DNA of 64,000 bases. Source: Pagrus major (taxonomy: Eukaryota; Chordata; Actinopteri; Spariformes; Sparidae). Location: assembly GCF_040436345.1 (NCBI RefSeq), contig NC_133230.1, forward strand, positions 14,146,197-14,210,196, read 5' to 3'. Below are positions 45,959 through 59,204 of the stretch, piece by piece (positions within the stretch are counted from its first letter, which is position 1; the number at the start of each line of letters is the position of its first letter). The notes under the pieces were generated by a model that had not been told where the DNA came from, ran no database searches, and saw only the letters and a list, made by a program, of their open reading frames with translations. Both the position numbers and the translations under genes were made by a program.

Positions 45959-46276
45959 TGCAGAAATGTTACATATTACATCTTTAAGATTTTTTTTTTT
46001 AATTACAAGTTTTCTGACATTTTCTCCAAATAATTGCTAATTTACATATATTTCCTGCCTTCTCTGCAAAAACATCTGAAACGTGCCCTTCCTTCCCCTC
46101 CCTCTTCCAGAAAGCGCTGAGCCTACACTTCCCAGGATCCTTTGAGGCGCGGCAGCAGCTGTGCGCTCCGGCTCGCCCGCAGCAAAGTGATGATAACACG
46201 CCAAACAAGGTACAATGAGGGAGCGCTGACTTTTACATTCTCGCCTGGCTCCCCCTTTTTTCTTTTTGCGCGAGTG

Positions 46277-46314
46277 ATGCCCAGATCTGTGGAGCGGCAC
46301 GATGGCTGTGGAAG
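46277..46314 (+). CDS. possible first coding exon of an unrecognised gene
   Basis: An ATG at 46302 has A at -3 and G at +4 and encodes Met-Ala-Val-Glu plus one base before the donor GAAG|gtaaga. An alternative upstream ATG at 46277 in another frame would give MPRSVERHDGCG before the same donor. Neither peptide was recognised. No second exon could be joined with confidence. The candidate acceptor at 58053 gives only a short frame ending in a stop. It could equally be a non-coding exon. Confidence 0.3.
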
Positions 46315-46617
46315 GTAAGAGCGCATCAACCTGTGTGTTCATCTGCTGTTTAACAGACACCAGACTGAGGAGTTTACAGCTGACATGATGAGACTGTGGG
46401 GAGCTGTGTGTTGGTGCTGAATGTGCTCAACCCAGACACTGTCGGGTCAACTGTGAGAGGCTGTGATTGGGTGATGGTGCAGCCTCTGCTCTCTCCGCAT
46501 TACGTACGCTGTCCTGCTCATGTTCTCCTTTTTTATCACACTGTTCTTGGTCTTGGTACATGATCACACACCATAAAGACCCGTGTTAACGCGCAGCCTC
46601 TTTCTGTATATATATCG

Positions 46618-46638
46618 CTGCTGCTGCTGCTGCTGCTG
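46618..46638 (+). repeat. (CTG)7 followed by (TG)n
   Basis: Seven CTG units followed by a short TG run to about 46646, inside the CpG-rich region. Confidence 0.95.
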
Positions 46639-47667
46639 TGTGTGTGCGCGCTGCGATTGGAGACTGGTTAACAGGTCTGCGACCGAGAAGCGTAATCATC
46701 CCCGGTGTGAGGCGCACGGGATAGATTTTTATAATCTGGGAAATTAATTTTTACTGGGAATATCCAGCGGGTTGTTGCGCAACAGAGCACCGTGTGTGCG
46801 CCCCGAGAACCAGTCAGGTTTTAAGGCTGCTCATCTGGCAGCAGGTGGTGTGACATGTGGACCGGGTGAAGTCCTCCTCTTGACTGGCAGAGAAGGAGCT
46901 CCAGACATTTCGGAGGTGAGGGGAGATAAAAAGGGTGACAGTGACGGCCAGTGACCCGGGATGCTCGGCCAATCTCCTCACCTTATCGGAGGCATCTTGT
47001 GGATCCAGAATCCGATGAGAGGTATGTTTGAAGGAGGGGTGGAGGGGATGGAGTGTCACATGCATGCTGGCTCTCTCCCATTAAAACGCTTTCCCAGCGC
47101 AGGCCGGTGTGCGTTTGCCCATGCAGGTATGGCTGGTATGAGCCCGTGGCACTCCTGCATACTTCGTCTAGATCAGGTTATTCATCTCTGACAGGCTTAC
47201 AGGACGTTTCCCATACAATGTCCACATGTTGACCTGAAACTGGCTCTCCTGTTCCTCTTGTTCCTCTTGTGAGATTTATGAAAGTGGACTTTTTATGCCA
47301 ATATTTGCACTGAAAGCACAGGAAGTGCCGCACGCAGGGAGTGATCCTTAGTTCTGCATATTTTCTCATGGTAAGGACCCAAAAATAGACACATGTGAAG
47401 CAGCAATCTACTGGTTTTAGTGCAACATTTCTACCTCTGAACTCCTGGATCACAGCCATCATTCTTGTCTCACCAGGCTGTAACTCACAGTAAAAAGCAA
47501 ATCAGATATTTGTACTCAAGGATCACCTGAAAGCTCTAAACAGCTTCTCTATTCGTGCCTCCTAAGATCAAGAAATGTCTTCTGACAGCTGACCCACAGG
47601 TGTAAAGACATTGCCACCTGCCTCAGAGCTCGAAATGTAATACTTCTGTAATGGTATACAGAGAGCA

Positions 47668-47685
47668 CAGCAGCAGCAGCAGCAG
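47668..47685 (+). repeat. (CAG)6
   Basis: Six CAG units. Confidence 0.9.
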
Positions 47686-48057
47686 CACATCAGCCTGTAT
47701 GGTTTCATTCATGCATCTCTCGAGATTCGCCTTTCAAAGCAGTAAAGAGAAAGGCGGCTGCTGAGGCTGCCTGCAGATGCACACTTTGTTCCGAGCTGAA
47801 TGGTTTCACCAGTTTTCTTCTGCTTCTTTATCCTTTTTCTGGTCTTTTCTTACCCACAGATGAATATTTTAACAGCATCTTTCAGCTAGATGTAATTGGT
47901 TATGGATGAAATGTGCTTCATCCCCTCAACGAGCATGAAATTCCCAAATTATATCATTCTCATGTAACAGTTTTACATATTTTACAAAACTATTCGATTG
48001 CTGTGAGATACCAGAGATAGTTAAATGCATTTCAGGAGTAGAAGACCGTTTTTTGTT

Positions 48058-48072
48058 TCTTCTTCTTCTTCT
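48058..48072 (+). repeat. (TTC)n
   Basis: About five TTC units. Confidence 0.85.
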
Positions 48073-48419
48073 TTTTTGAAAAGCAAGCATCAATACAATT
48101 TGTGACTGGAGCAGTTCAAGCAGCTAGCCATAGGACACCTCGGTGCATTCAGCCGTGATTCACCGACCTGTGTCACTGACGGAGATGAATTATATGAGTC
48201 ACGTCCCCATCCACCGGAGCCGCTATAACTAATATGTCTGACAGAATTAGGGAGAAAAACCTGCGCTTCCAAACACTCAAGGTCGGATCCGATTCTGCCG
48301 GAGCAGCCGAAACATCCTGTCCCGTGGCTGATATACAATACTTTGAAATAGTTTCTCCTTGAAGACTGTGATGATATGGCTCTGCCTCGCGGAGGACAGT
48401 AGGATTAAAGTCAGACTTG

Positions 48420-48540
48420 GAAAGTTACTAAGTACATTCACTCAAGTACAGCCTTAAAATATAGTTTCAGTGTACTTTATCTGGGTGTTTACATTTCAGA
48501 GGAAAAGAGGTGACTTCCCACATTCAGAATATACTTCCAA
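48420..48540 (+). repeat. 'tactcaagtac' interspersed repeat fragment
   Basis: Contains aagttactaagtacattcac, tcaagtacagccttaaaata and acatttcagaggaaa, the order I recall for a fish repeat of the same type as 40205-40310. A further fragment follows at 48955-49040 (gtacttttactttgg, gatacttgagtgaagaatct). Confidence 0.6.
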
Positions 48541-51500
48541 AGCATTTTTTGAGCTTCTCAAATACACAACCCTGCCTGATTGAGGCCTCTTGTCACGTTT
48601 CAGACGTCTGAGTTGTTAAAAGTTTCATCAAAGCAATATTTCTCCTCTAAACTTCTCAGATGGTTTCATTTAAATAGCTGTTCATGGCCAGAAGAGGTCA
48701 AATGATCCTTGATCAAAGTCCAAATGCGTTTAAATTTGTGGAGCAGAACTTTCTCTTTTGCTCCATTAATCGTCTCACAGCCCCTCAGCTTTATCTTGTG
48801 AATCTTTTAAGGGGCCCCGACTCGTGATGAGCGACGATTGCATCAGTATTAACAACCCAATGATGTTATATTTAATAGTATTTCAATCACACAGGCCAAT
48901 TTTCAGCAAAAGTCCATTTTTGATACCTTAAGAAGCAAGTTTGTTTCTGCTAATACTTCTGTACTTTTACTTTGGGTGGATTTTGAATGAATAACTTTGA
49001 CTTGTAACAGAGTATTGTGTTGTACCGATACTTGAGTGAAGAATCTGGACCTTTACCAGCAGTGATAGGACCATCATCTAACCATATCATTTGGATTTGG
49101 TTCTGAAATTGAGTTATTCAGTCTTTGATAGGAAAGTAAAGACTGACCTGGGATAGTTTGTTGCACAGAACCATCTGGAGAAACCTTTAGAAATTATTTG
49201 GAAAAGAGCAGGCACCTTCAAAAAATGCTTGGCAGGTGATTGGGTGAACCATCTGTCTATCCAGGTGGTCCTCATCATAAAAACGACCATATAGAACAAC
49301 TGTGAAAGCAGCTTATTATGTTTCATATTTACGTTTCTTGTTCGGTGGCGACCTCTAGTGGCCAAAGTAATTATGGCGGCAGCAAAGGAGGAAGTCAGGC
49401 TAAGTAGTTTAAAGAGCATATGGAGGAGGTTGGGGATGGATGTTTGGGTCAAACAAGCACAGGACTTTTATCTACGAGACTGCAGTTCATGTTCAGAGTT
49501 AAAGGGAGTATCAGCGGGAAGTTATGTACCTTCAGTTGTGAACGTACGCGACTTAAGTTAAAATAAGTAATGTAGTTATTTTGAGCCAAACCACATTGTT
49601 TTCCTAAACCTAACCAAACTCAAGCTTATGATGAAAAGAGAGAGAAAGAGAGAAGAGCAAAAACATCTTTTCCATACCGACTGTCCAGCATTTTTGCCTT
49701 TACCTGTTCATGAGCCACCATTGTTGTTTTCCAATGAACAGTTGCTTCTCTCACCGGTTGTCACACCTAAACCACACCTGTAGCTGCAAGCAGTTCCCCA
49801 GAGGGCACTGATTGGTCGACTCGCTGTGTGTCTGTTCTGGATGGATGGATTGTAAAGTAGTGACTGTTTGGGCAATGAAATAATTTTTTCATCAAGTGAA
49901 ATTATATTATTCAATTAAAAGCCAAGAGGTTTACGACTATTCTTTTGGGAGCAAAAAAAGCAAAATTATCTTCTTTTTTTTAATGCTATTTGTAGAATAA
50001 ATGATTAATTGATGAGTTGAAAGAAATGTTAGTTACTCTTACAATGAATCTATTACACTGGCATGTATGTATATGCATGTCGAGTATCATCCTATCTCAG
50101 TTCTGTTCCCTCTAGGATGATACTCACAGTTTTCCCACAGTGCAAACCGATCCCCATTTCTAAATTTGCCACAGTTTGCTAAAAAAAAAAAAAAAAGTCC
50201 TGGATCTAATTAAAGCTGCTTTTGTTTTATTTCTCATGCGGTACGAGCAAATCTGTCCCTGCGGACCGGACAGAGCTCACTGCAGCACCATCACTTGTAA
50301 TTTAAGATGTGACGTTTGAGGGAAATCACAACAACTCTGCAGTGTCACTGTTTTCTGTTCCAGTGCTCCACCAACCCCTCGAAGACAGAGAATATAGGTC
50401 AACTATTTAATCATTTATAACACATGAGAAGACAATAAGCTCTTTGAGAAACCGGCACTTTGGAGAGTGCTTACCCAATTTTCGAGCGTTCCTTTGGAAG
50501 GCGCTTTCACTTAGCCGTGTGCAAGACGACAACAAACCCCACAACCTTCTGCAGAGCTCTGTACTGATAATACTTTGAGCTGGCAAGCGTTTCAATTTAC
50601 ACTCCAGGGAACAATTTAATCAGGTTCTATAAATAATCTGAAAATTCAATAATGGCTGCTTTTACTTCAAATTCTTAAGGAGCATTTTCCTCTTTGCAAA
50701 GCAGCTTTTTGTGTTTGTGAAAAATGAATACCTCATTGCATGATCTTGTGAGAGTCTAGCCCAGAGATTAAACGCTTGACGAAGATGTTCTGCTGGTTCT
50801 GAAAAATGTTTGGTTCTCTATGACACAACTCTTCTGCAAGAGGTGTAAGACCAGAGACAAGAGCCTCGGGGATGGTTACATCATGTCGGACAGGAAGTCT
50901 GATGCCCTCTTTGAGATGGGATACGTCATCAGTTTCTGTGCTCGCGCTCGGAAGACACAACAAACCACAAACACACACACAGATTAATATCATTTTAATT
51001 GTGTTAAATAGGCACAGCAGTCGAGGCTTCTGGTGATCATTCTGCCTCGAGTCCTCATTACAGTCAGAGACATCATGGTCTCAAGTGCTGTTGTCTCATA
51101 GCAACTGACATGGACAAAGTCACGACTTGATGATTGAACGTTTGTTCAGCTCGGACTCGAGTTGACTCGTCACTGTTTTGATGACTTTCAACTTGTCTTG
51201 ATAGAAAACAAATGACCCGAGACTTGGAAGTTAAAGACTTGTGACTTGAATGTATGTGTTCATTTTTTATGTTTTCAGTTTAGCTTTTGTAGACTGGCAG
51301 GATTTCACTGTTTAATTGTGATGGGGAGGAAATATTTGGTTGATTGAGCAGAATTAAAGAAAACAAATAAACTCTTATGTCATACAGATTCAATTCATTG
51401 TCCTACTTTTTGAACAGGTTAGATGAATCAGGCAATAATTTCATTATTACACAGGGACTAGTACCTTGTCTTGTCTTTTGTCTTTCAAAAGATCAGATAC

Positions 51501-51767
51501 TGCAGGTAAGACTAAAGCATCTTGGCAGGGAGTGACTCACCTTAAGTAAGGACTAGGCTTGACACAACCTGTGACTTGACTTGCCCAAGAAAAAATGCCT
51601 TGCAATGAGACTTGCTCAAGACTTTAAGCAAGTTGCGTTGAGATGCATCGATAATTGTTTTTTATAATCACAGTGTAGCTCTCCGAAATGAAACCATGAG
51701 TTTCTCATGGAGACATTCATACCCAGATTGCAACATTTTTGTGGCCCTTGGCACACACCAGACACAT

Positions 51768-51978
51768 TCATCCTGCCCACATACTGAGTGGAATGATGTC
51801 GCTTGGGTGGTCCGCTCCTGTTTGCCAGATCTGAGCCACAAGCAGGCCATAGCGTGACCTGATGTCAGCCAAAAGAGACCTGAATAAACCAGAACAGGCC
51901 CAAATCTCTGGCAAACAGGAGTGGACCGCCTAAGTGCCATCATTCCACGTGGCATGTGAGCCGGATGACCATGTCTGG
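51768..51978. repeat. large imperfect palindrome (hairpin element)
   Basis: The left arm tggaatgatgtcgcttgggt, ggtccgctcctgtttgccag, atctgagcc (51789-51837) is the inverse of ggcccaaatctctggcaaac, aggagtggaccgcctaagtg, ccatcattcca (51898-51947). Pairing continues outward more weakly to 51768 and 51978 (ccagacac...catcc / ggatgaccatgtctgg). The loop is about 60 bp. It resembles a hairpin repeat seen widely in fish genomes. Confidence 0.8.
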
Positions 51979-54354
51979 TACAGTTTTTGCAATCTGGAAA
52001 GTGTCTGCACATGTGAAAATTGAACAGAGAAAAAAGAAAGGTAGAGACGCAAGTTCAAACCTTTGCTCAATTTCCTCCTCTGTGGGAACTTTGACAACAG
52101 GAAGATGTGCGTCAGCAGTTCTGACGGAGCATACCGACATCTTAAGACCGCCGGTAGCATTATGTCAAAACTTCAGCATCCTACTCATCGATTCCAGCGA
52201 GACCAGCACTTTGGCACAGCAGGGGTACAGAGATAGACGGCAACTTGAACCTGACTTCATCTTTTTTACAATCCAAAGTCATCCGGGAAAGCACTTGGCG
52301 GGGCACTCAAATAAGCCTAAATTGCCAGTAGATTACCTTGCAGCATGAACAGTGTGGCATTATGTTAATTCTACTGTTTTATTTGAAAAGAGCAAATTAT
52401 GCCTGCTGTGATAACTTTCCAAAGTTGCCTCAAAGGGGAATACATCGCAGCACACTCATGCGCGCCCATTTTTTATGATGCGGCGCTATTTTAAGCAAAA
52501 CTGCTTGTGGATTCTCACCTTTATTGGACAGCTGACAGCGTATAAACAAACAGGGAAGGTCTCCAGCAGCAGAATGTCATATCAGGCAGGCTATAAGAGG
52601 GCGACACGACCTCAGGGCGAGAATGAAGAGCTATGTTTCATTCAGGCAAGCGACGGATGCGTATACATGTGCATACAGTCGTGGAAAAGAGGCAAGAAGT
52701 GGAGCCAGTGTCCAGCCACAGCAGTGTTTACCCCCGTGGCTGAGGCTGTTCATTTCACTCCTTCTCTCTTGCATCCTTGCGTCAAGCCTCCTTGATATGT
52801 CCTGCCCTGCTCCGCCTGCCTGTGCACCCATTCAGAAAACTCATTTCAAATCCGTCCCCGGGATCTGGCCCAGGAATAGAATTAGTAGAATAAACATGTT
52901 TATTTGAGTCGGTGGAATAGGATTACATCTTTAGTCGAGTTAATCAGGAGTCGCAGCGGTGAAGGAGCGTCGCCCCGACCTTACTCAGCAGGAAATGGGA
53001 TTAAGATGACAGAAGATGTTTGAAATGTCACAGGAGAGCAGCGTTGTGTAATCCTCCCTCGGGTGGACCGACGGCCATGTTTGATGCAACACGCTAAAGT
53101 GCTGCCGCGTGGAATTTCGAATGAGAGCTAAGCAGAAAATAAAAAGATGGAAAAAACAAGTCGTGTTGGGCACAGAGTTGTCCTCCAGCATTCACACATT
53201 AGAGTCTCATCGACACACTTCTCCTCCCTCGCACCTGAGAGAGGATCTGTCGAGCAAACGTCAGGAGGCTACTCATTACAATTCTATCGGATCTGTCTCC
53301 GGCCTGAGCGCTTCAGCCGGGCTCAGCTTGCATCGCTGTGTCTGACTGTCAGCTGGAGAGAACAGAGTGCGGTGCCCAGGTGGATTAACCTGACTGACAC
53401 TTTGTTTTCAAGCAGAATTTGTGGGAATGGACTCGTTCAGTTCCACTCGCACCAGTGAAATGCCCAGTGAAAAAAAAAAGCTGAGTCAAGGCAGCGAAAC
53501 AGAACCACAGAGCAATAAATCAGATGTTGAGAGTAATGCAAGACTAAGCTTTTGTCACTTCTGTTTTATATGTTTTCTTGTTTGGCGTGGCGCTGTATCA
53601 AAGAATGGACCTGAAACAATGAGCCTCCTTTCATTGCAGACTGTGAAATGTGATAACGTCGTCTGTGAACAAGGCCTGTCGTTTTTTAAAGCAAAAATGC
53701 AAAAAGTGTTCCGGTTTTAAGCTTCTCGTGTGAATAATTGCTGGTTTTTAAACATCTGTTGTGAAACTGAAGCTGAATATATTTTGGTTTTGGACAAACC
53801 AAGACATCTGAATGTGTCATCTTGAGTCAGATTTTAATTAGGCTTATTCCCATAACGATACCAGTATCAGGAATGCTGAATCAGGAATCGGCGAGTTTCG
53901 AGTCAATGCGATTCGACAATTCGATACCAGACCCTGCCTTTTCACTGAACGAGAAGACAATATGCATAAATGGCGAGCAATTTCTTTTTTTCTTACTATT
54001 TTATAACATTATATAGACTAAATAAGTTGCTTAATTGGAACCCTGCAATAGAAATGGTCCCCCATGCCTACATTGGTATTTATGCTGATTGTAATGTCAT
54101 TTTTTGGACTATCTTCAAATATCTTCATATCTCTACAATCTTTACAACCTAAGCTAAAAGCTTATGTAAGTCAGTAAACCATAAAAAAATGACAATTAAT
54201 ACAATTGTTATACATTTTAAGAAATATTTTTTACAAAATAAAAGCAGTACACATTTGTTCAAAAGATTTCTAAACATAGAAACATGAACAAAATATTTCT
54301 AAACACAAACCCAACAACACCTGACCAAGGTAGCTGCTACACAGTAGACTTAAT

Positions 54355-54620
54355 GCCCCTTAAAGGTGCACAATGGGTCTTACAGTATGTAGTCCTATAT
54401 TCCTGAACTGTAGAAGCTATAGATGGGCATGTGCTCTTAACTCAAAATACAAGCATGTTTGGCTCTAATGGTTACGAACACAAGTGTAACATATGACTTT
54501 TAAGTAGATATAAAAGTCATGTTAGCTCTTGTTACCTGTAACTGTATCAGCACCTCTGTCAGAGCCAGGCTAGCTCATCTTTAGGCTAAGCTAAGATAAG
54601 CAAGAAAGCAAACAAGCATA
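54355..54620. repeat. decayed repeats: element end and inverted 'gctaagctaag' repeat
   Basis: ccccttaaaggtgcacaatg near 54356 resembles the left end of the 42017 element. ggctagctcatctttaggct and aagctaagataagc (54567-54600) are the inverse of the repeat at 42760-43110. Confidence 0.5.
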
Positions 54621-56854
54621 TTTCCCAAAATGCCTCAAACTATCCCTCAGTCATAGGCGCCATTTGTCGGGGTTTTATACCCTCCCAAATGAAAGTTTGG
54701 GCTGAATTAACTTAGCCTTTTATAGCTTATATTATTATTTAAATTATTAATGTTCACAGTGGGGTTTTTTGTTGCTCTGGCTCTCAGCTGGGTGCCCCTG
54801 TGGAGCGGGACTGTGTGCACAAAACAAGGTCATCAAATGTAATTAATAGAAAAAATGAGTGCGACTATGTGCTTTGTGCTGAAGAGTTGAAAATATATTT
54901 GAACGCCTGCAGGGAAGGGGCAAAGATGCACTCAGTCGGAGCATGCAGAGTCTCTTCTCACCTTGACGTCATCTAACATTACCTACATTTCTTCTCCCCC
55001 CTCCCCAATGGTTAACCCAAGACAGCACCAATGAAGACAGTCCAAGTAAGTTTGAAGTAATTAGTACTTGATCTGGAAAACTACATTCTCTTCTGATATT
55101 GTTAGCTTATATAAGCACAGCCAGGTGGAGAACACATTGGGGATTGTAGTCATTTCCATATTCATGCTGCACCTGCGCTAAGATCTCTCACTCGGTGTGT
55201 GAAAGTGTCACCTGTAGCCTCGGGATGTGTTGTGCCACGGCTCTATCAACTCCAACTGTAAGCCACTTTCTGCACTTGACACACTTGCACATGCTGAAGC
55301 AGAGCGATGAAAGAGGGAAACGGTGTAGATTGTTCCGCATTTAGATCTGATGAATATGCAGATGAGCGACGGCTAAATGGCGAGAGGACTCGTCTTTGTT
55401 TTATGCGAGTTCTCTGTCGCATCGACCTCTATTCAGGCCTTTAATGCACTGCAACATTAACCCGGCTGACAGCGTGGGTCCTTGTCTGTGTCACCAAACA
55501 GGGCAGAACAAAATCTACAGTACACTGTAGCTTTATCGACCTCCGTGAAGTATGAGCGTCGGGCAGATTAAACTCAGGGGAGGAGATAAATATCGCTCCA
55601 GTCATTCATCGATCGTGTCAGCGTTGTAAATCACTTCCAGCCCTCTTTTCTCTCTCACAAACGACGACCTTTGTGCTTTTTTTTGTGAATATTCTGCATC
55701 ATTTGGCACCCCTGCTGTGTCGAGTGCAGAGACTTGGCGGCTTGTCAGCTCCGGTCCCTGATGACCGTGGAGTTTCTCTGGGCTCTGTTCTGCTGACTGA
55801 TTGAAGCTGCAGATCTGCGATGGTTTGTGTGTCACTGAGTGGGCACAGATGGAGGGGGTCAGGTGAAGGCAGTCATTATGTGGAATGGTGCTGCAGAGCT
55901 TGTTCTTCTGACATTTTAAAGGGTGGAGCTCATGCAGTATCTAATTTTAGACAACAGTAATGCTTACTTGTATATTGGGAAATGTATGCATACGCTGTTT
56001 TAGGGGGTTTAGAAGGTCATTCAGGTAGGAAATGTACTCCATGTCAAGTTGTGATGCAGAAATCTTATATCAAGTTTTGTTTGCCACCTACAGCTGTGCT
56101 GCAGATGTCTGAAAACAGCTGGACAGCAGCCGAGAAAGACTGAAAAGCGCAGATTGAAAAGGGTTAATTGTAATTGTTAGTATTCGTGTGTTTCGAGAGA
56201 TCCGCTGGCAGCAGATTACAGCTAATTAAAACAGGACTAATTTAATCACTTGAATCACTTAAGAGCTCAATCGTAATGTTTGTATTCATAGTTTCTTGTA
56301 ATGGTTTAGTAAAACACTTTCAGGACTCAAATGCATGACTCAGAGGCCAAAAAGTTAACTAAAAAGTGAACTTAAGAGTTCACCGTGTCGGCGGTCAAAA
56401 TAAAAACCGACTTCAGCAACAACAGACAGGCAGTCGGCACAAAAAGGGCAAAGCAGGACGGTTAAAAGTCCACAAAGACACCCGAAAGGTCATGATGAGT
56501 CAGACCAGGCAGGAGGAAGACAGCCGGACTGCCAAAGCTGAATGGCATCGTAGACGATCTCGCAGGGAAAAGAGCAGGTAAATAAAGGCTGAATCTAAAT
56601 GTCTGACTCACGGACTTAATGGGGCTGTTCCTGGGGAAATCCATGAGAGCCTGAGTAAATCCTCAGTTAACCACAGTTAAGTCCACAAGGGGCCTCGAGT
56701 GAACTTGTGCAGACTTCTAGAGATTCTCCGTTAGTTGCAAAGTGCACCAGAACTTACTTGCAAGATAATAGTTATAATCATTTTTTAAAAACAATCACCA
56801 GAATGAATGATGGCACTGGATATTTCTGCAAAGCATGAATATGTTGAAACTTTA

Positions 56855-57030
56855 CATTTCTTTTTGTTTAGTTTTCTGTTGTATGTTGTGACAACGCTGT
56901 GTTTATGGTCTGGTTAGGTTTAGGCACTAAAACCACTTGGTTAGGGTTAGGAAGAGATTTTATTCTATATTTTGGCTAATATACCTGTTTTTTGTCGCCA
57001 CAAACACGGCTGGAAATTCTCCAAGTCTCC
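56855..57030 (+). repeat. interspersed repeat, sister copy of 37600-37770
   Basis: gtatgttgtgacaacgctgt, gtttatggtctggttaggtt, taggcactaaaaccacttgg, ttagggttagg and gccacaaacacggctgg align with 37630-37765 over the whole length. Confidence 0.8.
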
Positions 57031-57889
57031 TTAAAATGACCCAGTGATCTCATGCTTACAAATGTTGAAACGCAGTCTCGAACTGTAGTCACTGGCTTGG
57101 CAGCTTTCTCACCTGTAACTCCACCACCGTTCCCTCCAAATCAGATATGACAGTCGGGTCATAAACACTCAATGCGAACGTGATATGACATAATTTGCAG
57201 AAATGTCAATATCGTACTGAACATGACACTTTTACAAATGTAACTGTATCGGTGGTTTGCAGAGACCTTAACTGCCAACATTTTATCCTGCTGACTGAGC
57301 TGCTGTATTGATGTAGTGAGGTTTTATATGTCACAAACAGGAAATGCAGATGCTGAATTATTTAACATTTCAAATCAGCAAAGTCAGAAAGTCAAAAGTG
57401 GCTTCTTGTGCATCTTATGATGTGACGTTGCACATACTTGTGCAGCACCTCCATGCTGATACTGTAATTCCTTTACATCAGTGCTGACATTGAGATAGTT
57501 TGGTCTGATCGTATTTATTGAACAGAAGTCTGTGAAAGTTGGCAAATCAAACTTCGAGAAGGTGAAAGGTTAAAGAGACGTGTAACATATTGTCTTACTG
57601 TGGAGACCCGGTGAAATCCTAAACTTTCCCCTTCATCTGCAGTAGTTCCTGTTGCGGTTGCCAGAAAGAGGAAGTTTGTGTCTCTTATCAAATATTTATA
57701 GATGTTACTCGGCTCTAAATTAAAACAATCTATTTTTGCCGCCCCTTTTACTGTCTGCCTTTGAAGCAGAGCACGTTAACAGCTCCATGCCTGGGATACA
57801 TGCTTCACGGCGAGCCAAAGTGAACCGCGGTTATATTTAGCTCATGTGTGTTTGTGCTGTAAAAGTGGGTCATTTCACTCCGTCTTTTT

Positions 57890-58052
57890 GCTCCCATCTT
57901 CTCTGACTCAGTTTGTCTGTCTTTCTCAGTCTCACTTTCTCTCTCTCTCTCTCTTCCCCCTACAACTTTTCTTCTTTCCCACCCTCTCTCACTTCTCATC
58001 CCCTCCCTCCTTTTTCCTTTTGCTTCTTATCCCTCCCTCGCCCCTCTCCGCA
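57890..58052 (+). other. long polypyrimidine tract ending in a candidate splice acceptor
   Basis: About 160 bp almost free of purines except scattered A, including a CT run (57938-57954), and ending ccctctccgcag before ctgagaaatgttc. It could serve a 3' splice site. The sequence after it has only a short frame in any phase, so no exon is claimed. Confidence 0.35.
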
Positions 58053-59204
58053 GCTGAGAAATGTTCAAAGCCGAGCACATCTGCGCCTGCTTGACACAGG
58101 ACCAACCAGTCAGAGCTGATCCAGCCCCGGGGTTGGAGAGGGCAGTCTGTGAAGTTTGAGCACAGTTAACTTTTGATAGGATGTCAGGGTGAATTAAAAG
58201 CCCCACAGAGAGTCTCGTTGGCTGGATAACTTGTTACATGACTTCACTTTGATAGTTAGTCATGCAGGCAAACCTTATTGTCTCTGCAGCTGACATATTA
58301 ACAGATAACTAACTCATAAGCATATATGAGTAAAGAAAAATGGGTATAAAACAATGCTTTAAGGCTGCTCTTATGTGTTTCTTGTGTTAATTACATGCTG
58401 CCCCACTGTGTTATTGTATTTTAGTCAACCAGTAATTGTGCAGGTTTTCACTTGTGTCTCTATTCTCAGGCAGCTCAGACTAGTGAGTCTCTTGTGCAGG
58501 CTTTGTGTGCGTTAATGAATGCGTCAAAGCCACTAAGCCTAAAAGGAACTTGACAAGAATTCCTCCAGATGCCATGTCTTGTTAGTTATGGATCATTAGA
58601 TATATATCACCAGGCTACACTTATGCAACAGTCTTGAATTTAACCCTTCCATGCCGACATGCTAAGCTTGAAACCAAGACAAAGCTAACAGTTAAATAAA
58701 AAATACAGAAAGCCCATTATTTTGTATTTCAATCAGCCCACTAATAACACGTACAGTGGGACAAATTAGTTCAGATGAATGCTTTTAAATCCAGCGACGG
58801 CAGAGCTGACTCACTGCGTGTTGTGTTCAGTGAACGTTACCTGAGCTCACCTGTGCCTCTTTGATCAGGTTGCAGATCTGGCTCACACATTTAACGTTGC
58901 AGCAGTGACTCGCGGATCCGTCAGGTTAACGGTCTCACGCCCTACTTATTTCAGAGTTTGAAACAGAAACACCTAAACCATGTGAGGCCTGGAGCGGAAT
59001 ACCTAGCGGGCTTATGTAACCATGTGCTCTCGTTCCTGTGAAAGCAGCAACACCTATTCGGTCTGACACTTAGAATCAGCTTTAGGTAAACTTTCAACAT
59101 GTTGTTGAAAGAATGACACTTCAGTTTTGTTTGTTTTCAGGAAGCACTTGAATATAAAATAAAAAGGCTCTCTCTCTGAGCTGAGCATAACTTAGTGCCA
59201 ACAC

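Larger units (their letters stand above)
41460..46121. other. downstream of the lectin gene: 3' UTR then repeat-rich intergenic DNA
   Basis: No gene is supported. It contains three related element copies (42017-42240, 44130-44265 inverted, 45700-45958), a CTTT microsatellite, a 'gattagcttagcttagcat' repeat (42760-43110) and a probable SINE/LINE tail (45555-45670). The rest shows nothing recognisable. Confidence 0.7.
46122..46800 (+). promoter_or_regulatory. CpG-rich promoter region of an unidentified gene
   Basis: CpG dinucleotides are far denser here than in flanking DNA (for example ctgtgcgctccggctcgccc and tttttgcgcgagtgatg). There is no TATA box. cctacacttcccaggatcct at 46122-46141 resembles the ZNF143/Staf promoter motif (actacaattcccagaatgc). 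A splice donor follows at 46315. Together these suggest a housekeeping-type start on the + strand. Confidence 0.5.

Noticed and set aside
46961-47191. Possible alternative first exon ending before gtatgt at 47027
   Set aside because: A donor-like word follows atccgatgagag, but the reading frame is not recognised and no promoter feature marks it separately.
52800-53500. Moderately CpG-rich segment thought to be an exon cluster
   Set aside because: Frames are short and overlapping, with no family match and no consistent splice pairs.
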